Assembly: GCA_009760885.1 (NCBI GenBank)
Contig: CM019717.1
Location: 53,026,530 to 53,090,529, forward strand
Reading direction: 5' to 3'
Length of the DNA: 64,000 nt
Source of the DNA: Achatina immaculata
Lineage: Eukaryota; Mollusca; Gastropoda; Stylommatophora; Achatinidae
The position numbers were made by a program, and so were the translations under genes. Shown piece by piece: positions 1-11,900 of the stretch. Under the pieces are notes generated by a model. That model ran no database searches. It was not told the origin of the DNA and worked only from the letters and a program-made list of their open reading frames with translations. Positions within the stretch are counted from its first letter, which is position 1. Each line of letters begins with the position of its first letter.

Positions 1-780
1 CCTATAAGCCCTTACATCTATCAGATATGTTCTGTATTGCTTTCTAATACAAAAATGATCTATCTGGTTTCTAGTTCTATCATCTGGAGATATCCATGTC
101 ATTTTATATATCTCTTTGTGTGGAAATATTGTGCCTCCAATGACCATGCCCTCTGTTAGAAATATTTCAATTAATCTTTCTCTGTTCTGATTAACCATGT
201 CAATTCCTTCTTTCCCAATCACTTTTTCAGCGTCGGTGTTATCTTTCCCTACCTTAGCGTTGAAGTCTCCCATGGCAAATAGGATGTCGTGTTTAGGGAC
301 TTTGTTGTAACTGGTGATAGAAGTCGTCTTTAGCCTCATCATCTGCATCGTTCATGGGTGCATAACACTATTATTGTCATTCTTCTGTGTCTTAGGTTGT
401 ATCGTGCTCTTATTATATGACTGTTCACTGGTTCCCATTCTACGAGGCTCTTTGCTGCTACATTTGACATAATAATACCTACCCCATCTCAGTGTTTACC
501 GTCGTTTCTGCCTGAATGTATTATTAACTAATCGTTTTCTACCGATCATTTACCTGCTTCTGGCCATTGCATTTCGCTGATGCCCAGTACGTCTAGATGG
601 TATCTCTCCATTTCTTTGATGACCTGAGTAGTTTTTGTTGGTGCTGCCATAGTTCTTACATTCCAAAATCCAATCTTTGTTACGTGTTTGGGGCTGACGA
701 ATGAGCTCCTTGGAGCTGGCATCCCTGATGCTCAGTTGATCTCTTTGCAAGTTTCTGTAACGATATCTTTTTTTCCCATT
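1..780 (-). mobile_element. RTE-like LINE fragment, apurinic endonuclease domain, decayed
   Basis: Read on the minus strand, the piece starts near 690 with KIGFWNVRTM, followed by VIKEMERYHLDVLGISEMQW, the typical start of the AP-endonuclease domain of RTE-type non-LTR retrotransposons. It ends near position 1 with WISPDDRTRNQIDHF, the late endonuclease motif. Stops and frameshifts occur between (for example after PEAGK), so it is dead. The element is cut by the window start; its RT part would lie further left. It sits in an intron upstream of the first visible CBL exon, in antisense orientation. Confidence 0.8.
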
Positions 781-841
781 AGAGTTGTCCCAGGATAAGG
801 TTATTAGCTTTATGCCTAACCCCCGGTACAGGAAATACAGG

Positions 842-1035
842 AAAATATTATAACAACAAGAAAAATAGAGGGAAGAAGAGCCAGGGGAAGACCAAGAGAA
901 ATGTTACTGGACAGTCTGACGAGATGGTGTGAGAGGAGATCACCAACTGAGCTAATGACCTGCAAAAAGGGTCAGGTACTCTGGAGAAGCATAATAGCCA
1001 ACGCCAGTCGGCACAGCACATGATGATGATGATTA
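842..1035 (+). mobile_element. LINE 3'-end fragment with TGA-type simple tail
   Basis: The + strand reads IEGRRARGRPREMLLDSL followed by VLWRSIIANASRHST, the usual C-terminal tail of mollusc RTE/CR1-type LINE reverse transcriptases (basic GRPR stretch, then W-R-x-I). It ends in a (TGA)n run at 1020-1034, typical of these 3' ends. It abuts the opposite-strand endonuclease fragment to its left and is a separate insertion. Confidence 0.65.
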
Positions 1036-2884
1036 ATCTTTACAAAATGCTCATGTGCTGAACCAAAGTTAAAACTGGCTGATACAAATTGAGCATCATC
1101 AGTCTGTTGGCCCAATTATCCTGCAGCCAATTTTGCTGGTTGCTTTTTACTAGATTTTTTATAATATAAACTGGCTTATGGAACCAATGACCTCTAGAAC
1201 TTTTGGTTTTTCTTTTTTTTAATCAATAATTCACTGATAAGTGCCAGTAAGTGATCACTGATTTTCAGTATATTTCTTTTATCCATCTGTATCCTTCAGT
1301 GAAGATTGATAAGTATGTACCATCCAGCTTTTAAGGCTGCAAGAAATTTCTCTCCACTTCCCACAGTCAGCAGTGTGCCTTTGTATAGTAGATTCTGTCC
1401 ATCACAGTTTCTATAGTTCTTTGCCAGGTTGTCTTTGGTCAGCCTATTTCTATCATCAGGTTTAGCAATAATGTTAGGGTCTTTCAGAATTTTAAAAAAA
1501 AAATGCCTGTAGTTATATGTTTTATTACACTTATAAATATAGTTAAAATACTTTACTTATCTAATTCTTTATTTCATTATTTCTCTTTTGACTTTCATTG
1601 TTCCAGTTCTTCTTTGTATCTAACCATGAAAGATTTACCTCCTTTTTTTTCCTGCTATCAGTTTTAGAGTGCATTTAATGTCTCTTTTCTGGTGATTAAA
1701 GTAGAAGTCCTCTAGTTTCTGACAGCAGTTTTAATGTCAAAGATTATGTGGTTAATGGCAACTATTTAAATGTAGGAAGTGAAGATCTCTGGTTTCTTAC
1801 GGCACTTTCATTGTTAGAGGTAATGGTTTCTTGACTGCTTACAGTGAAGTAGTTTGTCAAAAGTAAAGATCTCCTAGTTGTCAACCAAAAAAAATTTGTT
1901 AAATGTTCTTTTACTATTTATGACAATTTCAGTGTTAGAAAAATTCCCTGGCTACTTAACAGCAGTTTTACTGGCAAATGTAACAGTTCCTGGCCTTACA
2001 AGTGTAAAATTGTCAAAAAATAAAGCTTACTGGCCTTTCATTGTAAGAACTTAAGACATTCAAGCTATCAGCATGGCAGCCAGTGCTTATAACAAATGTA
2101 GCCCCAAATGATGTCATCATCCAGTATCCCCAGTCAAACATTCGGCTTTCTGTAGTGGTTGTGACCGTTTCATCAAGATAAGCAACTCATTAGTAACCTG
2201 ACACATGAAATGTTGGTGGATGTTGAACGTTGCTCAGGGCTGTATTGGAGGAAATAGCGCTCAATAAAGTCGGAATCCAACATCATGAGTAGCCCTGCTC
2301 AGAGTTCTCTAGTAATCCAACTTTTTAATTAAGAGAACTAATTGTGGAGTACTTGTGTCCTGGTTTAACATGGTATACTTGATCTGAAGCACTGTCTGGT
2401 AACGCAGTTGATATTAAAGTGATAAAGCTCATTAGTTGGAGCCATCGGTCTCTCCTGGCTAGTTGTGGTGGGCCCAGTGCTGTGGCTAATAGACAATCAC
2501 AGTTTATATGGATCCTTGTTTCTAGCTGTCTAACCAGGTTGAACGTGAGAAAAATATGCTGAGCTGATGTTTAAATTTGCTTTGAAAAGCAACATGTATG
2601 TCTTATTGGATTTTTTTTTTTTCCTTTTTAAGTTCCCTGCAAGTAGCCTAGGCAAATAGGCCTTTCACCTCAGGCACTTTCTATCTTTCATTTTTTTCAT
2701 TCTATTTTTACAAAGTATAGATACGCCATATTATCAGCTTATTTTATTGTGCTGTTTCATTTTCATTACCCTTTTTTTTGTTTGGTTATGTTTCCCCTGT
2801 ATTCTTGTCATAGTCTGAAGTTTAATAATTTATTATACAAGATGCTGCAGAATTTATACACCCATACACAGTTTATTATGTAAC
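1036..2884. other. AT-rich intronic DNA, nothing recognised
   Basis: No splice-bounded open frame with family similarity was seen. There are poly-T runs and weakly repeated phrases around 1690-2040 (variants of a TTTCTGACAGCAGTTTTA-like phrase), possibly a very decayed tandem repeat. The preceding CBL exon, which should end in the late TKB region, is not here and must lie upstream of the window. Confidence 0.5.
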
Positions 2885-3265
2885 TTAAATTATGGCCTTG
2901 GATTTACTGCAGTTCAGTTTTAAGTACTTCCTTACCAGCCTGAAGCACGATTTTAGAACGTTTGTAAGTGCAGTTACATCCTCATTGAAGGCTTCAAATT
3001 CTAGTGTGATCGTTTAGATTTTATATTGTTCTGGGTCATTTGAGATAAGTGGTCCATTTAAGTTGGCCCCAAAAAGCAATAATCTAAAAGAATTTGGTCT
3101 GGAGACCAGCGTGGTCATTCAGTAGACCCAGATCATCCCATATGTTTCCCTAGAAACGAGCCAGGGCAGCATTTTTGTGAATTGTTGAAACCAAATAACA
3201 ACTCATTCAATTGAGGCACAAGAAAATGTTACAGTATATGAAGGTGGGATTCACCTGTTACAGTG
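2885..3265 (-). pseudogene. Possible decayed DDE-type transposase fragment
   Basis: On the minus strand, broken frames read a FWGQLK-like piece (compare the FLWGYLK motif of Tc-like DDE transposases), then ITLEFEAFNEDVTALTNVLK, which resembles the helical C-terminus of these proteins. Stops and frame changes are frequent. The family is not firmly identified; the match is by eye only. Confidence 0.3.
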
Positions 3266-3821
3266 CAAGGAAAGAAATGTGAATGAATTACTCAGTTTCT
3301 GAATATAACAGTCCTTAACATGATTCATGGGTCTAACTTGACTTTTACTAATTTTGAAAAATTTGGCCACCTGATCTAATTTATATAACAAATTGTTTGT
3401 AGGGCCAGAGTTTTGTCACACATTATATTATTGGCTCATTATGTTTTTCAAAATCCTTTATTTGTTTCTTTGTTGTGTCTTGCTTTTTTACAAACTTAAT
3501 TCTGTAATGTCATCACTTTGTGTTGTTCTTTTTTTTTGTGCCCAAAAGAGCACAGACTGCAGTGAATAAGAAGGTTGGATGTAAGAATGAACTTTACCTA
3601 CTTTTCCAGCTACTGATATCAGATCCTGATTTGATTTAGACAAATCACTACAGACAACTGAGTCACCTCTACCAACCCAAGATGTCTTGAATAAATCAGT
3701 GTCCATGATTTATGTTTAATCTTATACTCGTCATCACATTTCAGTTCAGGCTCAAAAAGTTCATTTCATCCTGTATATTATATTACCAATATTTCCACAC
3801 AAAAAAATACATAAAACAACA

Positions 3822-4440
3822 TGGATATCTCCAGATGATAGAACCAGAAATCAGATAGATCATTTTTGTATTAGAAAACAATTCAGAACATCTCTGATAG
3901 ATGTAAGAGCATATAGTGGTGTAGATGTCAATAGTGATCGCAACCTGTGTATAGGGAGGAAAGACTTAAACTGAAAAGCCAACACAAGAAATCAATACTC
4001 AGAAAGATAAACAGTCATAGCCTACAAGAAGAAAATACCAACAGTGATTTCAATCTGGAACTTACCAAACATTTCACAGCACTCAAAGAGGTAAATGAGA
4101 CAGATATAGATGTATTATGGAATTCATACAGCACAGCCATAATCAGGGCAGCAAAAGCAAGTGCTGGACTGCAGTCAACAAGTAGAAAAGCATGGATATC
4201 ATGAAAGTACATACATGAAAGAAGAGCAGCCAAATTAGCCATGTTGAATGTAAAGACAGATCTTGGAAAAGTTTTGGCAAAAGCAACATACAAAGAACTA
4301 GACAATAAAGTAAAAAGTTCAACTAGAAGAGACAAACGAGAATATATGGCAAAAGAAGTTGAAAGACTGGCCGATAACTGGAAAATCTGGCAAACATCTA
4401 TGTGAGACCTATGTAAGATGTTGAATGCTGCGGGAGGGAT
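3822..4440 (+). mobile_element. RTE-like LINE fragment (end of endonuclease to pre-RT linker)
   Basis: The + strand begins WISPDDRTRNQIDHFCIRKQ, the same late endonuclease motif as the piece at 1-780, and continues through the linker (AKATYKELDNKVKSSTRRDK, EYMAKEVERLADN). It breaks off at about 4440 before the RT catalytic core. One stop falls at 4201. Same family as 1-780, opposite orientation, different insertion. Confidence 0.75.
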
Positions 4441-4464
4441 GAGTGATTATATTGCCCCAATCCT

Positions 4465-5660
4465 GGGCATCTGAGTGGTGAAATGGTTAATGCACTAATC
4501 TCTCATGCCGAAGGTCTCTTGGTTCAGTCCTGACCATAGGTGTCCTAGCTTCTTCAGGAGGTGGGGAAAGAAAGATAGTCAGGCATCATGCTGACCACAC
4601 CACCATCTAGTGTGCTGACCACACCACCATCTAGTGTGCTGACCAAACCGCCATCTAGTGTGCTGACCACACCACCATCTAGTGTGCTGACCACAACATC
4701 ACACCACCATCTAGTGTGCTGACCACACCACCATCTAGTGTGCTGACCACAACATCACACCACCATCTAGTGTGCTGACCACAACATCACACCACCATCT
4801 AGTGTGCTGACCACACCACCATCTAGTGTGCTGACCACACCACCATCTAGTGTGCTGACCACGCCGCCATCTGGTGTGCTGACCACGCCGCCATCTAGTG
4901 TGCTGACCACGCCGCCATCTGGTGTGCTGACCACGCCGCCATCTAGTGTGCTGACCACGCCGCCATCTAGTGTGCTGACCACACCGCCATCTAGTGTGCT
5001 GACCACACCGCCATCTAGTGTGCTGACCACACCGCCATCTAGTGTGCTGACCACACCGCCATCTAGTGTGCTGACCACACCGCCATCTAGTGTGCTGACC
5101 ACACCGCCATCTAGTGTGCTGACCACACCGCCATCTAGTGTGCTGACCACACCGCCATCTAGTGTGCTGACCACACCGCCATCTAGTGTGCTGACCACAC
5201 CACCATCTGGTGTGCTGACCACGCCGCCATCTGGTGTGCTGACCACGCCGCCATCTAGTGTGCTGACCACACCACCATCTAGTGTGCTGATCACACCACC
5301 ATCTAGTGTGCTGACCACACCACCATCTAGTGTGCTGATCACACCACCATCTAGTGTGCTGATCACACCATCTAGTGTGCTGACCACACCACCATCTAGT
5401 GTGCTGATCACACCACCATCTAGTGTGCTGACCACACCACCATCTAGTGTGCTGACCACACCACCATCTAGTGTGCTGATCACACCACCATCTAGTGTGC
5501 TGACCACACCACCATCTAGTGTGCTGATCACACCATCTAGTGTGCTGACCACACCACCATCTAGTGTGCTGATCACACCACCATCTAGTGTGCTGACCAC
5601 ACCACCATCTAGTGTGCTGATAGGGCTAGGAAAACATGGCCACAAACACTGTATCTCCTA
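4465..5660 (+). mobile_element. tRNA-derived SINE (family A) with internal minisatellite expansion
   Basis: The head at 4470-4535 resembles a tRNA with an A-box-like CTGAGTGGTGAAATGGTTAA and a B-box-like GGTTCAGTCC. The body continues with GGGGAAAGAAAGATAGTCAGGC and then the CTGACCAC...CTAGTGTG segment. That segment is expanded into the array at 4590-5625. After the array, GTGCTGATAGGGCTAGGAAA resumes the normal SINE 3' part, as in the unexpanded copies at 38725-38925 and 63401-63570. The SINE therefore encloses the array. Confidence 0.75.
4590..5625 (+). repeat. 24-bp minisatellite, about 43 copies
   Basis: The unit is GTGCTGACCACACCACCATC plus TAGT. Early units include 33-bp variants carrying an extra AACATCACA. 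Variants cluster: ACGCCGCC/TGGT forms near 4861-4980, a homogeneous ACACCGCC block near 4980-5190, and GATCACACC forms near 5280-5580, including 21-bp units that lack one CAC. Because 24 is divisible by 3 the array is open in several frames (LTTPPSSV on +, STLDGGVV on -); these are not genes. It ends about 170 bp before a CBL exon. Confidence 0.95.
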
Positions 5661-5793
5661 AGTACCTGCAAGACATTACTTGGCTACTTCTACCTCAGTC
5701 TTGTTTCCTTTCTTTCAGTTTGTCATTTCAACATATGCTTTATAATAAGTTGTTATAAATTTGTTTTATATATGTTTCATGCTAAAATTTCAG

Positions 5794-5931
5794 CTATGTG
5801 TTCAGACTGAGCTGTACGAGGCTTGGACAGTGGGCCATCGGTTACGTAACAACCGACGGGCAGATACTGCAGACGATTCCGCAGAACAAGTCACTGTGTC
5901 AGGCTTTGCTTGATGGTCAGAGAGAAGGATT
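5794..5931 (+). CDS. CBL: CBL exon: SH2-like part of TKB domain
   Basis: The acceptor ...AAATTTCAG precedes the exon. The first base completes a Ser codon, then [18 protein letters not shown] follows, ending DGQREG plus two bases of a Phe codon before donor GTAAGT. FRLSC...GQWAIGYV is the core of the CBL SH2-like fold, including the FRLS strand that carries the phosphotyrosine-binding Arg. The exon boundaries match those of vertebrate CBL at this place (established knowledge). Confidence 0.95.
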
Positions 5932-8900
5932 GTAAGTAGTGGATGGAGGTGGGCGGGGACTAACACCTGTTTGATGGCAGTGTCTGAGAAGAACACATTT
6001 AGCCGAAATATTGGATGTGTTGCCTTCAGTTGCATGTATTTTATTTTGTCTGTCTCATCTGATGGTAATACCTTGTGTAAAATTGAACCAGACAGTTTCA
6101 GATACTATAACTTAAATTGTTATTTTTTTAGATCGCCCGCTCTATGGGCTGTGTACTTTCAGCTGCCTCCTTTAAAATGACTGGAACAAAACAAGTTTAT
6201 CTACATCTCAGGGAGAAAATCCAGGCCTGTCATAAATGAGAAAGACATAAATGCTATTATCACTGATAGCTAAAATCTGGAAAGACTGTTTAAACTAGTG
6301 ACCACTTTGTGAAGTATTTTAAAATTGGGTTTGAGTGGCGATGCGAAGAGTGTAGCGTTTGGTTGTGAAACAAATGTGTCGCTGATTCTCAAGTGGTAGG
6401 TCAGAGACTATGAGGTTGCTAATGATTATGAAGTGCACACTATTCACTGTGGGAGTAAGTCACGTGACACTAGGCATTCTGAGTCACAAGTATAGTGTAT
6501 TCAGATATAATCCCTTTTTTTTTGTTGCAACTTCAACCCCCTTGATAGTCTAGTGACCCCCCCACACACACACACAAACGCAGACACAGGCAGACAAGGT
6601 GTGTTAAAAAATGGCAAACTTTTGATATAAAAACTTGTTTGACAAACACTGTCAGTAATCCCTTCTACTGGTAATATATTGTTCCCAGTGCTTCTTCCAT
6701 TGTTTGAGTACTTACTGGAATGCACTTTCTGCAGTGGTGTGCAGTTTACTTATTGCACTTTCCTGAATCTCCTCCACGTTTTGAAAATGGCATCATTTCA
6801 GAATGGTTTTAAGTTTGAGAAACAATAAAAAATTCTGGTGGGGCTAAGTTCTGAGAATACGGTGGATGGAGTACAACGGATGTCTGGTGCTGTACCAGAT
6901 AACCTTGGATGAGGGGCAACATGCGAGCTGGAGCATTGTTTTGATGTAACATCCAAGCCTGGTTTTCCAACAGTTCAGGTCTCTTCCTGTTCTCTCAAAC
7001 ATGCTAAAACACCCTAGTACTGATGTTCTTTTGTTGTTTTTTATACCATCTGACCACATGATACAAATTCATAGTGGACAGTGACTTGGTTATAAAAAAA
7101 AAAAACCTAACCAACAGTGCCTTGAACTTTGACTCATCAGTGCTTCTTCTGACCAGGGAGACCCACTCCCCACCCACTGCGAGATTGCATCTTGGTTTCA
7201 ATATCATAAACCCACATCTCTTAGGATGCTCTTAGATAGTTTCAGCAACCATTTGCATTGGGAAGCAGTTCCTGGCTGATTTCAACACAGTTCTCCTTCT
7301 GACTGTCAGTCAGCAAATGCAGCATGAATTTTGTACAGATATGACACAAGTGAAGTTTTTCAGTTAGAATCTGATGGCAAGATCCTATACTGAGCTCACT
7401 TCATCAGCAACTTCTCTGACAGTTAAATGATGATTTCCATGAATCACAGCATAAACTTTCTCTACATGGTTATCGTCTGGTAATGTGGAAGATCATCCAG
7501 GCCTGGTATCTTCACCTACCAGTGTTCTGCCCTCTTTTAAAACATTTAAACCACTTACAGCACTGCATTCAGCCCATGCAAGTCCTCCAAGTATGCATGC
7601 TTAACCAAATGCTGTGTATTTGTAAAATTTTTATCAAGTTTGCAGCAAATCTTCGCACACATCAAGCTCTTTCATAGTTACATCTTACATCCTTCTCGTG
7701 CCGCGAACATCACAAAGGGCTCGCATGGTAGCTTGCTAAGATTTCCTGTTTTCAGTGAGCTTCTCAACCTCATCAAAGGATGTTATTCCCACTAAACTGG
7801 CCTCTCTTAACAATGTCCTCTTTAGAGTTTCACACGATTGACCTCTTTATCTTCTGCCTGTTATGTTCCACTTGATAGCTTGTTTTGGGATTCTCTTGTT
7901 ATTTCTTCTCAGCACATGACTGACATATGTCCATCTTCTTTTTCTGATCTCCCATGAGACAGGTTGTTGTTTGCTCATCTGTCTTATCTCTGCGTTGTTC
8001 TTGAATTTGTTCCACTTTATACTGAGTATTATCCTTAGGCATTTGTTTTCAAAAGAGTCTAATTTCTTGCCTCTTTCTTTAGTTGTTTTCCAGCTTTCAC
8101 AAGCATAAATTAGGGTCGATAGTACATTTGAATTGAATAATCTTAACTTGGTTTTAGTGCTTATGACTTTTGAATGTCATATGTTCTCAAGATTCCTGAA
8201 AGTCAGTGCTGCTTTTGCAATTCGAATTCTAACTTCCTTTTTGGTGTCACCATCCTGATCGATGTAGCTGCCGAGATATGCAAACTCTTAGTTACTTTGT
8301 CGTTAATCCAACAAACAGTTTGTGCATGTGCTCAATTCAGTGGATGTAGCTCAAAGATAAATACTGATAGTGGAATAGAACAAGTAGCAGTTTGTTATCT
8401 AGGCCTGTCATTAGGTTTGCTCAGTAGCCGCACCATGCCCTCTGTGCCAGTTGGTGTGCTGTTTAAAAAGTTTGCTTTTTTTTTTCTTCTTTTAACATGC
8501 CTTATGTATACACGTACATATATATACACACACATATGGTATAATTTAATTTTGTTGCCCATGCTTGTACTTAATAGAGATTTTATTTTTTATGTTGTCA
8601 AGTAAAAAATTCTGACATTTTGTTCTATGGGAATGGTAAAATGTACCTGAAATAAGTAACTGATTAAAAATCTTCTTCCATTATTTTGTGACAAATTATG
8701 GTTTGTAAATAGGAGTATTATATATTATCTGTTGCGTTTATGCCTGTTTCTTTTACAAGTTGCAGAAATGTTGGCTGTATATCAAAATTCAAGGCGTCTC
8801 TGTATTGATATTAACAGTTTCCCATCACTAGAAATCATCGATTCCCATTCACAAGTTGACTCAAACATAAACAGTAGCTTTGAATTGTTCAGATAAAAAA

Positions 8901-11900
8901 ATTATTTTAAAAATAAGAGATCCTTCTCAGAGTAAATCGAAGAAGGACAGCAAAGTGGCATCTCTTATCTTAGTGTCTAAATAGGATTAAAAGAAGAAAT
9001 GAGATATCTGATACATCTTGAACTTGATTTCAACTTGAAGTGCTACTTATCTTGCTGTGCGTATGATGACAGCATGTCTGATAATTGTCATTCATTAAAG
9101 CACTGTTGAGATTTCAAATTGTGACACTTCTTTTGTTTCAAACGACAACAAAGACATGCCTTCATGAAGAGCTAAGAAACATTTAACTGCTAGCTGGTAT
9201 TATAAGGAAAACACCAGTTCACCACACTTTCTTGACTGCACAGTTAGCAACTAGTGACTGGATAGCCAACCTCAAGTGAAGGCTCACATAATGTCCTTCA
9301 CATCAGCTACTACAGGGGAGGAGCAGCATTAGATTGTCCCATTAAATTAATTTAAGAGACTTAGTGAGGGAGATTGTGAGTGGTGAACTGCTGTCGCATT
9401 CAGTCCTGCACCTGTGTTGATTGTTTCTGTGTTTTATCAAATCCAGTTTTCTGTACCCGGATGGGAGGAATATCAATCCAGACCTGAGCTTTCTAGTTGC
9501 TGACAGTGAAGAGGATCATATACAGGTCACACAGGTAATGTTCAGATGTCTTTCTCACAAGCTTTCATTTTTGTCATTCTATACATACATTTCTTAAAAA
9601 ACCAAAGCAACAGACATTGATTTTTGTTGATTTACATTTATTAATGCTTGTTTTTTTTTATTATTTGGTTGTTGTTGTTCACGCTTATTGAAACTCTGTG
9701 ACAAAATCACAGTTTGAAAGTTTCTGTAAATGTAAAAAAGCATTTCCACTTTTTATATTTGATGGACACAGGTTTAAAAATGTCTCCGGTAAATGTGTAC
9801 TTACATTAAGTGGTTGTTCTTGCTCTGTCTTCCTGAAAGCATGAGCAGGATGTTCTTTGTGCTGATGTGGTGAAAGTGTTGAAGCATAGCATTATGGGGA
9901 GTGAGTTTTGATGGCTATTTTTTCGTAACTCTTATTGTAGCTAAAAAAAAAAAAAAAGGTAGGAAAACGTGCAGCGCCTTCTTTAGCAGACTCCACCACC
10001 ATGGGAACAGTAGTGATCCTTGGCCTGTTAACTAAACTGAGCCTGTAACGTAGGGAAGCAGTAGAGAAGGTGAGACAAGGTAGTGGTTGGCTGTAGGTTG
10101 CTGACTGCTCATCTCACTGTATCTGCATTCCCCCCACATGTTTGTAACAAACACAAGATTAACAGCTTTTTTTCTTTCTTACATTGCTTTGTAACCAAGT
10201 AACTAGAGTTGTTTTGTTTTTTAACATATGCAAATAAAACTTTCAACAGGAACAATATGAGCTGTACTGTGAGATGGGCTCAACATTTCAGCAGTGCAAA
10301 ATCTGTGCTGAGAACGATAAGGACATCAGATTAGAGCCTTGTGGACATTTGCTGTGTACCCCATGCCTTACCCAGTGGCAGGTTAGAGGGTTTTGAATTC
10401 ACTTTTGTTACTGAGAAATGAAAACCATGGTGTCTTGCTTTTCTGCTTCTGTGGGCCACCCAAGCCCCATAATGCCCTGAGCCTCCATACTTTATGTGAG
10501 AGTTACCTGAAGGATTACAGGAGTAAATTCAGCACCCTCTGGGGTGATCATGATAGCAGAAGGAGAATAACAGGAGAGATTGTACTTCTAAATTAATGGT
10601 TGGTCATTGGTGATGTGCATGAAGAAAAATTTGAGAATCTTAAAAGTTCATACTAATTGGTTGATGTTCATTTTTCATTGTTCTTTGGTTGATGTTCATT
10701 TCTCATTGTTTCTTTATTGATGTTCATTGATTGATGTTAAAACTGGCTCAAGGGAAGTTCTATATCTGTAGATCCAGGCTGGGTACGATATCTTATTTTT
10801 TTTTTTTTTTTTATTCATCCAATGTCAGACACATATGCAATGTAACCCAGCATGCCTGGGACCTATATTTACAGCTAGGTCAACTTATGGATAACATCAC
10901 AGGGAAAATAATTTGCTGTCCTTGTTTTAAGAAACCGTATTTCTATGGCCACTTGTACCCTTCAGTCTTCCTGTAGCTGTGAACTTGAGTTTATTGCAGA
11001 TCTTGAAGCTCGTGGGTCTGAGGTTGGTTGGTCTAATAGCTATAATAGCTTTCATTAATCCTTAGAGCGGATCTAAGAAGGAAACTTCTTAACAAACTCC
11101 ATCACCATGTGGAAGATGTCTCCAGTGGCTAGTCAGAGTAACCCAAAAATCAATTTCTTGAAGGCAAGGGAATAGTGGGATATAGTTTTAGCCATCTCTA
11201 AGTCACTAACTCTTATAGCTGCATATCTATCTGATAGCCAGACCATCTCTCTTCACGTCCTCTTCCGGCCTTGTGTTCATCACGCTTGGCAAACATCATG
11301 TTTTATAATCTACTACAGTGCTAATGTAGTACATTATGTACCCTTCCTACCTTGGAAGGGTACATAATGGGAAAAAGAAAGAGAGGAAGACCAAGGCGAA
11401 GATGGCTGCAGGACATCGTTGATGATCTGCAAATGGATGCATCAGCAGCAGGCCATCTTGCTCACAACCGAGAGGCCTACAGGAGTGCTGTTTGGGAGGC
11501 AAAGTTCTGCAGGGGACATGCAAATGAATGAATGAACAGTACTAAACAAATCAGTCCCACTGCAAATTTGGCATCATAGTGTGCTACACACTACATTCTT
11601 CCTTCATGATCAAGTATTGATTGGTCATGCTATATCTGCAGTCCTGTTGCACTGATGAACTCTGCTGTCTTCTCCAGGAGCCCTGTAGTTTTTCTTTCAG
11701 ATCCTCTCCCTCAGGCCAGATCTGTACTTGGAGGTTTAAATAAGTTGCACAGATCTGCAGGATATTCTCTGGCGCATGAATACCAAAGCTGCAGGGACAT
11801 TTTTTTGTGTGTGACATGCTACAAATTTTACAGCCATGAATTTTCTTTCTTTCTTTTTTTTTTTTCTTTCCTGACCCAGCTTTTAAAGCATTAGATCTGT

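Larger units (their letters stand above)
5932..9446 (+). other. CBL: CBL intron carrying mariner and LINE remnants
   Basis: A phase-2 intron of 3.5 kb, GTAAGT...ATCCAG. It contains a short dispersed-repeat piece (5975-6060), a mariner relic (6560-7680) and an RTE-like LINE fragment (7683-8310). From 8310 to 9446 nothing was recognised beyond AT-rich DNA with a short TA/CA run near 8510-8540. Confidence 0.85.

Noticed and set aside
4767..5661. Long open frames on both strands (LTTPPSSV and STLDGGVV repeats)
   Set aside because: Artefact of a 24-bp non-coding minisatellite inside a SINE; open in several frames, no start context or flanking exons.
1..5793. Upstream CBL exon (end of 4H/EF-hand or early SH2 part)
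   Set aside because: Searched both strands for the conserved block before the SH2 end and found none; it must lie upstream of the window.
8174..8605. 143-codon + strand open frame
   Set aside because: Its first part is antisense to an RTE-like LINE fragment and the rest is AT-rich DNA without similarity.
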